NCBI RefSeq assembly: GCF_005221385.1
Contig: NZ_CP039903.1
Coordinates: 1,178,001-1,242,000, forward strand
Length of the DNA: 64,000 bases
Origin: Agrobacterium tumefaciens
GTDB lineage: Bacteria > Pseudomonadota > Alphaproteobacteria > Rhizobiales > Rhizobiaceae
Direction of reading: 5' to 3'
Positions 49,001 through 55,729 of the stretch are shown here, piece after piece (position 1 is the stretch's first letter; every line of letters begins with the position of its first letter). The notes beneath the pieces were generated by a model. It had not been told where the DNA came from and searched no databases. It worked only from the letters and a program-made list of their open reading frames with translations. The translations under genes and the position numbers were made by a program.

Positions 49001-51414
49001 GGCTCAATAGGTGCGGGTCCAACTGCTGCGGTACCGCCAGAAGGTCGAGCGAGACCGCCAGCACCACCCATACCGCCACCCATGGCGCCACCGGCCGCGA
49101 TACCAGACGCCACGGATTCGCCGAGACCTTCGGTCAACTCCTGATCCGGATTGACGCGGCGCATGGCTGCGTTCTCGGAAATAGTCTGGCCGGCGCTCTG
49201 CGGAGCTTCCTCGAGCAAGCCTTCGGCCACAGCACCGCGTGCCATGCCTGTGGCAACACGACGCGCAACACCACCCTCGACGCCCTCGGCGATGATCTTC
49301 GCCAGCGCGCGATCGCCGAAACCACCGAACGCGCCGGTAACAACGCCTGCGGTGATGAGGGCCTGCGTCTGCGCGTCACTGCTGACTGCATCGATGGCCG
49401 CCTGTTCCGACATGCCGCTGTCGATGAGCTGCTTGATGGCATCGGATTGCACGAGCTGGTCACGCGGGATTTGGGCGATACGCTGCTTGACGGACAAGGC
49501 CGCGTCAGCACCGCCCAGCAGCCCCTCAGTAATGCCGCCCGCGAGCGTGGCCGTCTTGGCCGCGGTAGCTGCGGCAACTTCCTTCGATGCGCCACCAGCG
49601 AGCGTCGTAACGAAAGCACCGCGTGCCAGAATACCGGATGGCAGCATGCTTGCGACGGTGGACGGACCGCTTTCGGCGATGGTGCCAAGATAGCTGCGCG
49701 GATCGGTCCATGCAGGTCCCAGCGTTCCCTTTTCGTCGTCCCACCATTTCTTGTCGCGCGCCGCCTCGCCTTCCGGCGAAAGCGTGGCGTTCTGGCGGTC
49801 GATGCTCTCCTGCCGCTTCTCGGCAACTGTGGTGCCGCCGCCCATCCAGCGGTCAATGCCGTCCAGCGCGTCGTTGATGTATGTACCGCCCGGGATCTTG
49901 TTCAGCAGGAGGTTGCCAAGGTTATCGAGCGACTGGCTGGTGTTCGCCGCACCCACGCCCCAACGGCGCACCAAGTCGCCAGCGGTGCCGCTGGATCGGT
50001 TCTCCTTGTCCCACTGCTCCTGCCACGTGGCGAGCTGGCTCTCCGGCACTTCCTGAAATCGGCCCGGGGTCTTGGCCTCGAGGCCAGCCAATTGCCCCGC
50101 CACCGCGTCATTGTTGGCGCTCACCTCGCCGGCGACACGCTGGCGCTCGGTCTCCGCCGTCGCCTGCGCTTCTGCCGTGCGCTTGGCCTCTGCCGCGCTG
50201 GCGGCGTCCTGTTCAAATGGGTTGGGCTGGCCTGCATACAGACCAAGGGGGTCATTGCCCTTGAAAGCCTCGTCTGCGACGACGCCCTTCGGTTTGGCCG
50301 CCTGCCCGGGATTGGCTGCAATCTCCTGAAACCACGCTGGTGCTTTTGCGAGGTTCTTATTGCTCTTGTCGTGCATGAACCACGGCGTGCCCTTGCCGGT
50401 CTGATCCTTCATGTCGACGTGCAGCATGTCGGGGCTGCTGGTGTAGGTGATGAAGCGACGCGCGCCGCGAGAATACAGTTCGCGGACGAGCTGGCCGCGT
50501 TCAGCCTCGCTCATGCCCTTCATCGAGATATCGGATGCTGTGCCGGTGGAATGCTCGCCCGGTCCGCCAGCCTTGGAGGCTTCGACACGATGCGACGGCG
50601 ACCGGTAGCCGGAATTGATTGTGAAATCGCGACCCATCGCCTTCGACGTCTCGGAAAGGATCGAGGCGAACTGCGGATTGATCTTATCCTGACCGGCATG
50701 CACGAAGTTCAGCTTGCCGCCGGTGCCGATTGGCGCGTCTTCCGGCTCGCGGACGAGGCGGGCCAGCCCCTTACCGTTCGGGTTCGGGACCTTTGTACCC
50801 TTCCCTTCATCGCCCTGGAGAAGATCGCGGAACTGCCCCTTGGGACCGTAGAGGCCCAAATCATCCTTTTCGGCGACGAATGCCGTAGCGTCGGGAGCGG
50901 CAACCTTCTTCTCGCCCTTCGAATTGTAATAGATATGCTGGCCGATGCGCGTAGTTTCCGGCATGGCGCTGGCCCAGCCCGGGTTTACCGACGTTGCATG
51001 ATAGTGGTCAGCGCCTCCGGTCGGATCGGGACCATCACCGGTCAGCACATTGCGCAAGATGCCCTCGGCGCGGGCGCGCATGGCAGGATCGCGCATAGCC
51101 TCGACGGTCTTTGCGCCCGGGCTGGCGTAGCCGGTGAACTGATCCGGCTCTCGCACGACGTCGCCGATGGACTTGCCGCGGATGTTGGAACGATTGCGGA
51201 TGACGTGAGCCACGCCGGCCATACCGTCATCGCCCTCGCCTGCTGCCTCGGCAATCACCGTGTTGACCGTATCATCCCAATCGCGCTGAGACATGCCCGC
51301 GGGCAATGTGCTGGATGTATCGGTCTTGGGAGAAAGCCCCGGCGCTTCGCCACCATAGAGGTTCAGGGGATCATTCCACTCGGCGTTGCCGCCAAGACCG
51401 ACGATGATAGGCAT
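37048..51414 (-). CDS. Giant polyvalent phage protein (4788 aa; wall hydrolases, N6-methyltransferase, SNF2 helicase, JAMM, LPD38-like)
   Basis: A single frame of 4788 residues with no interruption. Visible modules: SleB-like cell-wall hydrolase (about 40-165); M15-type D,D-peptidase (about 250-340, GEHSTGTASD and LHVD); hydrophobic Gly/Ala-rich segments (600-850); InPase-like polyvalent domain (about 1270-1395, GRDKDHIDVFV); N6-adenine methyltransferase (WVGWGGLRAAFP near 1948, NPPFG near 2086); SNF2-type helicase (VGAGKTF near 2713, DEAHEF near 2873, GRGVRQGN near 3268); JAMM-like protease (HNHPSNTPLSVAD near 3663); hydrophobic LPD38-like C-terminal end (about 4430-4650). Such proteins are packed in virions and injected with DNA, as for P1 DarB. 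ATG at 51414 has AGGAG 8 nt upstream and control element copy 4 beyond that. Confidence 0.9.
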   Translation of the reverse strand: MPIIVGLGGNAEWNDPLNLYGGEAPGLSPKTDTSSTLPAGMSQRDWDDTVNTVIAEAAGEGDDGMAGVAHVIRNRSNIRGKSIGDVVREPDQFTGYASPGAKTVEAMRDPAMRARAEGILRNVLTGDGPDPTGGADHYHATSVNPGWASAMPETTRIGQHIYYNSKGEKKVAAPDATAFVAEKDDLGLYGPKGQFRDLLQGDEGKGTKVPNPNGKGLARLVREPEDAPIGTGGKLNFVHAGQDKINPQFASILSETSKAMGRDFTINSGYRSPSHRVEASKAGGPGEHSTGTASDISMKGMSEAERGQLVRELYSRGARRFITYTSSPDMLHVDMKDQTGKGTPWFMHDKSNKNLAKAPAWFQEIAANPGQAAKPKGVVADEAFKGNDPLGLYAGQPNPFEQDAASAAEAKRTAEAQATAETERQRVAGEVSANNDAVAGQLAGLEAKTPGRFQEVPESQLATWQEQWDKENRSSGTAGDLVRRWGVGAANTSQSLDNLGNLLLNKIPGGTYINDALDGIDRWMGGGTTVAEKRQESIDRQNATLSPEGEAARDKKWWDDEKGTLGPAWTDPRSYLGTIAESGPSTVASMLPSGILARGAFVTTLAGGASKEVAAATAAKTATLAGGITEGLLGGADAALSVKQRIAQIPRDQLVQSDAIKQLIDSGMSEQAAIDAVSSDAQTQALITAGVVTGAFGGFGDRALAKIIAEGVEGGVARRVATGMARGAVAEGLLEEAPQSAGQTISENAAMRRVNPDQELTEGLGESVASGIAAGGAMGGGMGGAGGLARPSGGTAAVGPAPIEPEPVRRGPLGRAAEHGQKREAERATAADAGAPIDGRPATKSTVRVEAEGVEPFMGTVEGYEGGEAIIVDSGSGEVFQVPIANITEIAPPVGDYRFPEKAEDGMPELSADPALEPLAPMGSETTSEMPPRSEDMAATDKRPLRPQPGHRVIVDSPEVGRFPARIERYENEGNEALVVDDKGNPFQVPTTALKVSSLTMAQVEAQDLERNPPIEREIGDAGPNSRKLGEATVILPDDNHAALYDFANQRLFEMRTHGRSRFGNDGERLQFGSRAAQRELADKFGISFDDVGAVADDYRFRVERAAKQAKSTLPFKMNALNDRLLKQRQAARAKEANEPLVQPADDGATWWDVDSTAQDRKRVLEQAGVKRSERMMWQGMTPGIKKKLLDVRDAQRAAVDDVATLSGEDEVSAKMRAIADEIGQDDGAVYPDHAEAMQADAAANEAATSPTNDLPEPTAAQKEAGNYKVGRLKLGGLDISIENPAGSQRKGVSSSGKAWSVDMKSHYGYIRGTVGRDKDHIDVFVRPGTETLDDSSPVFVVDQKDPARGRFDEHKVMAGFDNEAQARAAYLENYTADWKGLGDISQTTLGDFKTWLKSGKTTEPFAPKWFASQEKAEGYVAKNQMGKTHEVVQRGKRFEILEREAEAREASSADKNLGSTDTIPPVADKADRRADIVAPKAKPIVSENKLFTDDAAAKARELLRKKLSGNTLNSGIDPELLQAGITLAGYHIEKGARTFAAYASAMLADLGEGARPYLKSWYMGVKYDPRATAFDGMSSAAEVEATDVNTLTGATNEPEQLDRAGAPALEGVPAEPVSGTENGRDTGRRVEDGSGTDVSGGRPARAERVPAGRGVADGQGELSPAAAGRQPAGRNGQPNFAGSDERGAQRPENRRDQVEEGPFGPILRGFEGKWRDAALELERRQTGDAIGALSHPDVGPIDLVWGRAGNNQHDGSGLAKLIAWHPEVLEDLQGFIDGLRVDPASRTERRIQLVSENGRAGIRLDYDRNAKTWLLTAYDTNTPRRTERSSRRLSEIWAGRSTPASSGKSAGKSARSDTASTNLSDAIASRQTSTDENISSTLKDVQSAAVPAQQRPADYVISDADGLGEGGQKAKFRSNVAAIELVKQLEQDNRPATRDEQAVLAKWVGWGGLRAAFPREDGSVAKGWEKEAAQLKELLSKEEYSAAESSTRNAHYTAPEIVDAAWAIAQRLGFKGGQILEPSVGAGNFLGLMPGDLRGASRVTGVELDRITGTIAKNLYPNANIQAPIGFEKLTVPDSYFDLAIGNPPFGSERLYDKDRTHLNKLSIHNFFFAKAIETLRPGGVLAMVVTNRFLDGQSAAARNMIQSKADFIGAIRLPNNAFLKNAGTEVTTDIVILQRREEGTAPKSSEWLEVVDYRGKDGNTVPLNKYFANNPDMMLGDFGGYGSMYGPNDPALVARGGQDTPAELAKAIEKLPQDIMGDTGPARVTETVTVPETVNDVQVGTMFAAPDGSIHLRTADHIGQPTSQAVAFPNETAKERVSGMIRVRDAFAKLRRAQISDTASDQQIENLRNRLNSLYDGFVKSHGPVNSDANKRLFRDDPTWPQISALEQSFDKGLSAAMAKKTGEKARVPSAEKAAIFSRRTQQPYRRPTSATSAKDALATVLNDYGRVNLEAMSQLYGKTVGAIVDELGPLVYRTPTGAYETADQYLSGNVKQKLAEAERAAEHDTEFRRNVNALRDVIPADIEAIDIDVKPGAPWLPATHVEDFISQIGQGAVKPRAFYSAANAKWDVTVPQVTPAAQTQWGTDRAGVGTVLSAVLNGQTITIHDRTTDGKSVVNQAATDAANEKAERVKAEWRKWLWQDDKRRDELARLYNDTFNTDVIQQFDGSHLTLPGKVGDDIIELRPSQKNFIWRTLQSGTALADHTVGAGKTFAAIASIMEKRRIGQARKPMLAVPNHLVGQWAADFVRLYPGAKVLAATKQDFEKDRRKRLFARIATGDWDAVIVAHSSFGRIGIDPNYEAKFIQQQMDDLEASLAEVRRETGAKSRNVAQLTKWRDNLKAKMERLLDSGRKDDGLTFDELGVDALYVDEAHEFKNLAYSTSMQRVAGLGNMAGSAKAADLYMKSRFVLEKTGGNNLVFLTGTPLSNTMAEMFTVQRYLDEQALRAMGVSHFDAWARVFGEVVTDWELSPSGQYKLNSRFAKFVNVPELMQRYRSFADVITNDDIKAQLAALGKVFPLPKVKGGKPTNVVVERSPDQAAFIGEGQPDDDGNLVFPRGSLVWRAENLPKKAEKGKDNMLKVMSDARKAALDMRLIDPSYQDHPKSKVHRAANEMTRIYKASTDQRGTQLVFIDLSTPKKAQAAEAARLRDLMEKADNGDEAAIEALDKVSPDELLALESTFSVYDDLKQKLIDRGIPENEIAFIHDASTEAQKEELFGKVRSGRVRFLFGSTAKMGAGTNVQNRLVALHHLDAPWRPSDLEQRDGRGVRQGNELYAADPEGFEIEILRYATKNTLDARQWQTIEAKARFIQQVRKGDMKTREIEDIAGEAANAAEMKAAASGNPLILEEMDTRRKLRQLEGKSVEHDREQHRIKGKIKSLESEAERLQRNMPAVEADAELASNAPAEFTGTVNGETFDKRKEFGAAIIAAMRKELIDKEGVRDIGEYAGFKIGIDPLGYGRAFNVTLEAGREYTVPVDDASDVDAAGLAQRIVNTVKRLANLPAFEKERAAEIKGQIPDLQKQIGVWEGAQELADTATRHRSLLDALKPQPKGKKPAVKVEAGEVDAPIANKRPDPVVIALSNDLQTVGIPAAPASTAIFQWAKDTVARFGRNGHEYLMAVDDDGSVVEFGTAKKKDATGINNKLHGALLNPDRRMVVFHNHPSNTPLSVADISMLAMPGLHSVWAFGSNGMQMRAALTPEAEAVARPASDPNETVATWRSAMADALEQVDAFLRPLVAQGVVDVETGNEAYSSAPSLLAEKAGIIDISSNTKYDVSAIEGLDAKLDKLAVAIKEQVSDGTTDNNQGISRRPARDVRHVAEVEGLARIGEPVARPRSGPAGLSETGSPNYQGKERRAEREPRRVERVTQSRIVEELSGKLTDFQPALLKTIPLNYFSELARSNMTAVGDYLRVKRLMDAFRGTKHAEADAVAQEWLKYTRLGFAGKDKAKAQVLADLMHDATLAGIDPSQVDEETRAKAGYDYLRKRYMALPPKGRELFQNVRDAYREQAEQLDEILLDNVRKAQEIAQQNAEDRYKRTMQRIKDVGLTGLDKKNAEEDATSAYKAETTKSRWAAKARLTRMRVAFEASRVQPPYFPLGRFGRYFVTVRDIDGAILSFSKHENVAERDRMAREMRDEYPAGKVEVGVMEAGSDMRKAMDPRIVAEIEEILGGANIGGDVMDQIWQRYLESMPDLSTRKRFIHRKGTSGFSKDALRVFSSHMFHAAHQMARLKYGLELQELVNKTVDQAKEADDQTKAMTLANELSKRHDWVMNPTGSKVAQTMTSMAFVWYLAASPGAALVNMTQTVMLGLPVLAAKFGGFRGAAAAIRKASADSVAGRGSVVSDRLSGDEKRAMEAFYESGLIDRTQSHDLAGVGETGVEYTPLRAKVMEKISWAFHRAEVWNREVTALAAYRMAREAGQNMSEAIDTAHDLTWKTHFDYSNSSRPAVLQNDFAKVALVFRQHNINMLYRVIRDIHQSFKGETPQARREARYQLAGVMGMMTAMAGVTGTMGFSVAMMIAGALFGDDDDPMAFEDQFKADVVDILGPQLGGVLLNGVPGHYLGIDLSSRIGMPDLWFRSPTRELQGKAEFQYWLSQSLGATVSLGEQLYTGFKVMTDDGDIARGIEMMAPKAVRDLMKAYRYSQDGLATIGKDQILPADQIDATDIVAQAMGFTPAKISETWDRNSALKNAETRVKQKRQRLINKWAMATMAGDKEAAGEALDGIKAFNAVKVHAGFPIKAETLKRSIKTRTTNAAKREDGVLIGNKALGSALRDRLADPVYR

Positions 51415-51443
51415 GCGTGGGCTCCTGCAAAAACAAGGATGCC

Positions 51444-51455
51444 GCACTCATGCGC
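51444..51455 (-). promoter_or_regulatory. Phage late-unit element GCGCATGAGTGC, copy 4 (giant gene)
   Basis: Minus-strand exact copy, 29 nt upstream of the giant-gene ATG. CAATTATAACC lies about 14 nt upstream as a -10-like sequence. It also lies 52 bp from the divergent small gene at 51507, which it could influence. Confidence 0.65.
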
Positions 51456-51506
51456 TGGCTGTTATTCGGTTATAATTGGAGGCGGGGGAAATTGGAAGCT
51501 GACGAG

Positions 51507-51707
51507 ATGGAAACGATGTTTGAAATCGACTGGAAGATGGCTCCGAAGAACGCGCAATGGTGGGCCATCGACGAAAACGGAGAGGCGCACTGGTTCTGCG
51601 CGCCGGATGTGAAGCCTTTCACCCGCTTCTGGTTCAGCGAGCCGATACCAGCGCCAACGTTCGGCTATACTGGCGACTGGCGCAAAAGCCTGCGATCTCG
51701 CCCATAA
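51507..51707 (+). CDS. Small Trp-rich phage protein
   Basis: The 66-residue protein reads IDWKMAPKNAQWWAIDENGE followed by AHWFC and WFSEPIPAPTFGYTGDWRKSL. This is a Trp/Asp-rich compact pattern I recall from small conserved phage proteins with no assigned function. GGAAG lies at 9-10 nt before the ATG; a second in-frame ATG is three codons later. It is divergent from the giant gene. Confidence 0.6.
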   Translation: METMFEIDWKMAPKNAQWWAIDENGEAHWFCAPDVKPFTRFWFSEPIPAPTFGYTGDWRKSLRSRP

Positions 51708-51838
51708 CGTGAAAATTACTTCTGTCACAATCGAAACATCAATTGCCAGCCCTTTTATGGTGTGACAAAATTCGAGGAGATAGGCCTCTCTCTCCGCCAG
51801 TAGAGGCAAATGATATTTTTCTAATTACGGGTAGCGAA

Positions 51839-52849
51839 GTGCATAATCGCGCAATAATTTACGTGACAGATATTGGGTTTCTATACCCGACCTTGGTTTC
51901 GGCTGATCAGATTTTGCCACAAGCAGAGGCAAATAAGTGCGACATTCTTATTTATCTCATCAATATAGATGACGCGCTCATAGCCGAAGTAGCTGCCACT
52001 TTCCCCAAGTTCCGCATTTTTAGTCTCAGCGATCAGCAGTTCGTACTGCCGGCGGGAGTTACGTTCAAAAAAGACCACGTTGCCGTAGCCACGTTGGGAA
52101 GGCTGGTGCTATTCGAGCATATTCCCGAACAATATGACCACATCATTTATGTTGACGGCGACACCCAGATCCTTGGTGACGTCTCAGGTCTGCTGCTTAA
52201 AGACGTGCCTGTAGGTCATTTGGCCGCCGGCAGGGGCGGGCTTTGGCTCTCAAAGTACGAGCATGGCCCCGGCGCAAGGGCGGATCGCACCTACGTACAG
52301 TCGATCGGGACGAATGTCGATGAGTATTTCAACGCCGGCGTCTTAGCCTTTCAGCGACAAACTCTCGCAACACTGGGCCCGCTAGCACTGAGCTATTTTT
52401 TCGAACACTCCAAAGCATGCCGACAACATGACCAGAGCGCTCTGAACGCCGTCACTCGGGGCAAAGTCGAGCTTTTCTGGCCCGGTTACAATTTTCACGG
52501 AACCTACGATGCTCTCGGGCCAAAGTTGAGTAGACCACCCGCCATCGTTCACTTCACCGGCCCCTTCAAGCCATGGCTCATGGCCGAGGGACCAACCGCG
52601 AAATACACTGCAGCGTACAATGAGTTCGACAACCGCTTCCCGGTCATTGCTTCACACCGAAGACGATTGGCCGCTGATCGGTCCGCAGAACTCCTGAAGC
52701 AGTGGCAAAAGAGCAAGTTGCGGTCGTATATGTTTTTTTGGCGTCCGCTCGTAAAGCGCTATTTGCTAGAGCAATACGAGCGGACCTTTACAGATAAGCT
52801 TGCGCCTCGGACACGTAGTAGCTGCCCGGCGAATTCGGATCGATCCTGA
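51839..52849 (+). CDS. GT8-like glycosyltransferase (possible lysogenic conversion gene)
   Basis: The protein of about 336 residues begins with a Rossmann-like strand AIIYVTDIGFLYPTLVSADQ and has the DxD metal/nucleotide-sugar motif in IIYVDGDTQ (Asp106, Asp108). The FNAGVLAF and HDQSALNAV segments and a C-terminal VHFTGPFKPW complete a GT8/galactosyltransferase pattern. Start is uncertain: GTG at 51839 fits the fold, while a TTG at 51743 would add 32 residues. It is a lone plus-strand gene between minus-strand virion units, AT-richer than neighbours, and its last 62 bp overlap the tailspike gene tail to tail. It may alter host surface sugars. Confidence 0.75.
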   Translation: MHNRAIIYVTDIGFLYPTLVSADQILPQAEANKCDILIYLINIDDALIAEVAATFPKFRIFSLSDQQFVLPAGVTFKKDHVAVATLGRLVLFEHIPEQYDHIIYVDGDTQILGDVSGLLLKDVPVGHLAAGRGGLWLSKYEHGPGARADRTYVQSIGTNVDEYFNAGVLAFQRQTLATLGPLALSYFFEHSKACRQHDQSALNAVTRGKVELFWPGYNFHGTYDALGPKLSRPPAIVHFTGPFKPWLMAEGPTAKYTAAYNEFDNRFPVIASHRRRLAADRSAELLKQWQKSKLRSYMFFWRPLVKRYLLEQYERTFTDKLAPRTRSSCPANSDRS

Positions 52850-54578
52850 CCTGTATCAGCGCCGAAAATGCCCCAATAGGTACCTGAGCGACTGCACGCT
52901 GCAGCGTCCAATCTCGCTCTGCCGTATTGAATTTGGTTGAGATCGAGGTGGGCGAGAAATTCGGTGGTAGCGTTGCTCCACCGACAAAGATGGGGTCACC
53001 AAGTGGATTGCCGTCCAGATCGCGCCACTGGATCCTGTTTGCCAGATTGACGATGGTGCCGGCAAGCTTGTCCCAATAGCTGAAGAACAGCCATTTGCCG
53101 GGCTCGACGCGAACCGGACGGAAGGCGAGACGTGCGCCCTCCTCGGGCACGGCCGAACTGAGTTTAACGGCGTAGGTTAAGCCAGGGCGCACAACATCAG
53201 ACACAATGGCAGCGCGAACCGTCTCACCCGCACCGCTGCGCATGAAATCCAGAGTTCCGCTCTCGAAATAGCCGTCAGCTATCAGGTTGAGGTGCTTCGA
53301 CAGCAGGGGTGGATAGTTCTTGGCATTTGCTCCCTTCAGTTTCCCCCGGACGTTCTTTGAAGCGCCGGTATAAAGCACATTGCGATTGATGCTGGCCGCC
53401 GATGCATTGGAACAAAAGGTGGCGCGGCAATCGATGGAGGCACTGTCGCTGCATTCGATGAGATCGGTATTCGGACCGGGAATGCAATAGATGATGGTGC
53501 TTTCGTCGATATCGATATGGGCAACGCCACGTGCCTTGAACCATGCTGCAGGTGAGCGGTTGGCGTTGCTTTCGATGTAAACGTTCTGGACCATGACGAG
53601 GCTGTTTTCGGCATCGATCATAACCTTGGAATAATCGAGGCTGCCGCCAACGATTGTCAGTCGCTGGAGCTTGCGCGTCCTGACCGCAATCTCCGTGATG
53701 TTGCTGGTGACGCAATGGTCCAGCGTCATGTTCTCGCCGCTGTTGACCGCGCCTGGCTGGGCCGGGTCTGCGGCCTGATTGTCCATATCGAAACCGATGG
53801 CACAGCCCTTGGCGACACAGTTGGTGAAGCCGGTCAGGAACAGGTTGCGGACGGGAAACTTGACGCCAAAGCCAACGTAAAAATTCTCGGAGCTGAAGTT
53901 GCGCGGCTTTGTAAAGTACTGCGGCACGCCGGGTGTATTACCCATCGCAAAGCCGATGCCCTGAGCAAGTCCGGGACCGACAAGAACGACACCTTCGATG
54001 GGAGACATCGCAGTCTGGGTAAGGTCGCTGATGTTTTGCAGGCCTATCGAACTGCCAACATCGCCGGTTTGGCCGAATGCTTCGCTGGGCTGGAATGACC
54101 AGCACATAAAAATGTCGGACACAGTCATGGCGCCCGTCATCTGAAAAACGGTGCTCATACCCCGATGGAAAGTGTTTCGCCAGGCGTCCTCTGTCGGTGC
54201 GGAGGCGAACCGAAACCGACCGGCAGGCCAGTGCGTGATCGCAAATTTGGGCAGCCGGGCGATGACAGGAGAGTTATCCGGCCCGGTCAAATCGGATGGC
54301 GAGGCTTTAGCCCCGAACCATGCGGCATTGGCGTTCCTGCCGTCCCAGTCACGCACCCAGCCGGAGCCGTCATCTGCAACGAGATACAGGCCGTATACTT
54401 CTTCGGACACTGCGACAGCATCCCGGAGGAAAAACAGGCCACCGCCGCCATCATTTTCGGTATCGAGACCGAGAATATAGGCTGCGTTGGTGAGGCCGAA
54501 ATTGACGCTACGAAACTGAGCGACCGTGTCAAAAATGACCGTATTGATGCTCGTATCAAATAGCCCGAATCCGATCAT
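52788..54578 (-). CDS. Tailspike, right-handed beta-helix type
   Basis: The 596-residue protein has an N-terminal virion-binding segment, then a long parallel beta-helix-like region. That region has short regular strands and Asn/Asp/Ile stacks (NMTLDHCVTSNITEIAVRT, RLTIVGGSLDYSKVMIDAEN) over about 200-430, and a C-terminal carbohydrate-binding-like beta domain follows. Such spikes bind and often depolymerise host polysaccharide. The ATG at 54578 overlaps the upstream stop (ATGA). The 3' end overlaps the glycosyltransferase gene. Catalytic residues cannot be assigned by eye. Confidence 0.75.
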   Translation of the reverse strand: MIGFGLFDTSINTVIFDTVAQFRSVNFGLTNAAYILGLDTENDGGGGLFFLRDAVAVSEEVYGLYLVADDGSGWVRDWDGRNANAAWFGAKASPSDLTGPDNSPVIARLPKFAITHWPAGRFRFASAPTEDAWRNTFHRGMSTVFQMTGAMTVSDIFMCWSFQPSEAFGQTGDVGSSIGLQNISDLTQTAMSPIEGVVLVGPGLAQGIGFAMGNTPGVPQYFTKPRNFSSENFYVGFGVKFPVRNLFLTGFTNCVAKGCAIGFDMDNQAADPAQPGAVNSGENMTLDHCVTSNITEIAVRTRKLQRLTIVGGSLDYSKVMIDAENSLVMVQNVYIESNANRSPAAWFKARGVAHIDIDESTIIYCIPGPNTDLIECSDSASIDCRATFCSNASAASINRNVLYTGASKNVRGKLKGANAKNYPPLLSKHLNLIADGYFESGTLDFMRSGAGETVRAAIVSDVVRPGLTYAVKLSSAVPEEGARLAFRPVRVEPGKWLFFSYWDKLAGTIVNLANRIQWRDLDGNPLGDPIFVGGATLPPNFSPTSISTKFNTAERDWTLQRAVAQVPIGAFSALIQVRIDPNSPGSYYVSEAQAYL

Positions 54579-55396
54579 GCGGCACCTATCGTGGTGCGCA
54601 GCCATGCTACCGCTGCAAGCATCTCCGCTTTGGTCGGTTTCTTTCGGATGATGATCATACGGGCCACTTGCCCGTTCCAGCCACGCGTAAAGGCTGGGTT
54701 GTTACCAAGGATCAGCGCATCAGCTACGTTGTCGACATAATTGCCAGCCGGAAGGGTGCCCGGAGCTTTAGCCTTGTAGGGGCCATCGTTCAGCACGTAC
54801 TCGAAGACATTTGGGTTATCAGCCGAATAGTGGATGCCGACGACATGCCAGGCGTTGAGCGGCAGCGTTTCATCCAGCTGCATTGAGGGGTTGGTTGTCG
54901 AGAACGCTGCACCGAGTGCGCCGGCCGGAATGCCACCGACGAGACCGGCGATACCAAACCGGTCCGGCGTTCCCGTTGAACCCTTGTTGAAAACGCGACC
55001 GAAGCCACCGCCGCCTGTCGTTACAGCCTTGGTGGCCATCAGAATAAACGACCCTTGACCGGCGAACATGTTGTCGACGGCCGAGTGATCGCCGGAGCTG
55101 GTCAGCCGATGCGAGGACGCCGACAGAAAGTTCAATGCAGCTTTCCCGTTCGGGGTGGCGGCGGTCATGTATGTCGGCTGATTGGTGGCACCCGCCAGCG
55201 TCATGCCTTTGCGGTCAGTGATGGCGGACACAGCGGCACCGTTTGCAACAGTGCCGCGCAGCGTCTCCGGATCAAGGTCAAATGCGGCAGACGCAATCAG
55301 GGCGTCTACATCAACGATCCGCTTCCTGTTTCTCCGCCCTAGAGACTGATCTAGTCCCTTCAACCTTCTATCACTCCGCAGCCGGCGCATCGACAT
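54575..55396 (-). CDS. LamG/concanavalin-like tail structural protein
   Basis: The 273-residue protein has a basic N-terminal linker (MRRLRSDRRLKGLDQSLGRR) and a concanavalin-like jelly-roll. The jelly-roll has FDLDPETLRG, NFLSASSHRLTSSG, GSFILMATKAV, NAWHVVGIHY and ALILGNN, with the strand order of phage LamG-type sugar-binding domains. ATG at 55396 overlaps the previous stop (TAATG). It precedes the tailspike gene, so it probably forms the host-recognition complex with it. Confidence 0.7.
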   Translation of the reverse strand: MSMRRLRSDRRLKGLDQSLGRRNRKRIVDVDALIASAAFDLDPETLRGTVANGAAVSAITDRKGMTLAGATNQPTYMTAATPNGKAALNFLSASSHRLTSSGDHSAVDNMFAGQGSFILMATKAVTTGGGGFGRVFNKGSTGTPDRFGIAGLVGGIPAGALGAAFSTTNPSMQLDETLPLNAWHVVGIHYSADNPNVFEYVLNDGPYKAKAPGTLPAGNYVDNVADALILGNNPAFTRGWNGQVARMIIIRKKPTKAEMLAAVAWLRTTIGAA

Positions 55397-55707
55397 TAGG
55401 CCTGCACCCACGCAAGCTTGTCGCCCGGCTTCACATACAGGTCGTGCGGCGCATTCGCCGCCAGAAGCACATGACGCGGGCTGACGCCGGCGTTCGGCGC
55501 AGATGCGTGTGACACATAGATATCGACGGTGTTGGTGACGCGGAGAACCGGAACAAGGCCATCCTTGTCCGTCGCGCGGCTCGTGGTGGGGGTGTTGGCG
55601 GCGGGTTCTTCGGACCACTGCGGATCCTTGAAGAGAGGCTGCTTGTCCTTGGCATTGCCGTCGCCACCAGCATAACCACAGATTACATGCACTTGCGGGA
55701 GAGCCAT
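55396..55707 (-). CDS. Small virion-operon protein, function unknown
   Basis: The 103-residue protein begins MALPQVHVICGYAGGDGNAKD and ends VKPGDKLAWVQA, and has several short beta-type stretches such as LVPVLRVTNTVDIYVSHA. A structural tail-unit role is inferred from operon position. It is the first gene after control element copy 5. Confidence 0.6.
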   Translation of the reverse strand: MALPQVHVICGYAGGDGNAKDKQPLFKDPQWSEEPAANTPTTSRATDKDGLVPVLRVTNTVDIYVSHASAPNAGVSPRHVLLAANAPHDLYVKPGDKLAWVQA

Positions 55708-55729
55708 TCGCTATATCCTTTTGCGAAGG

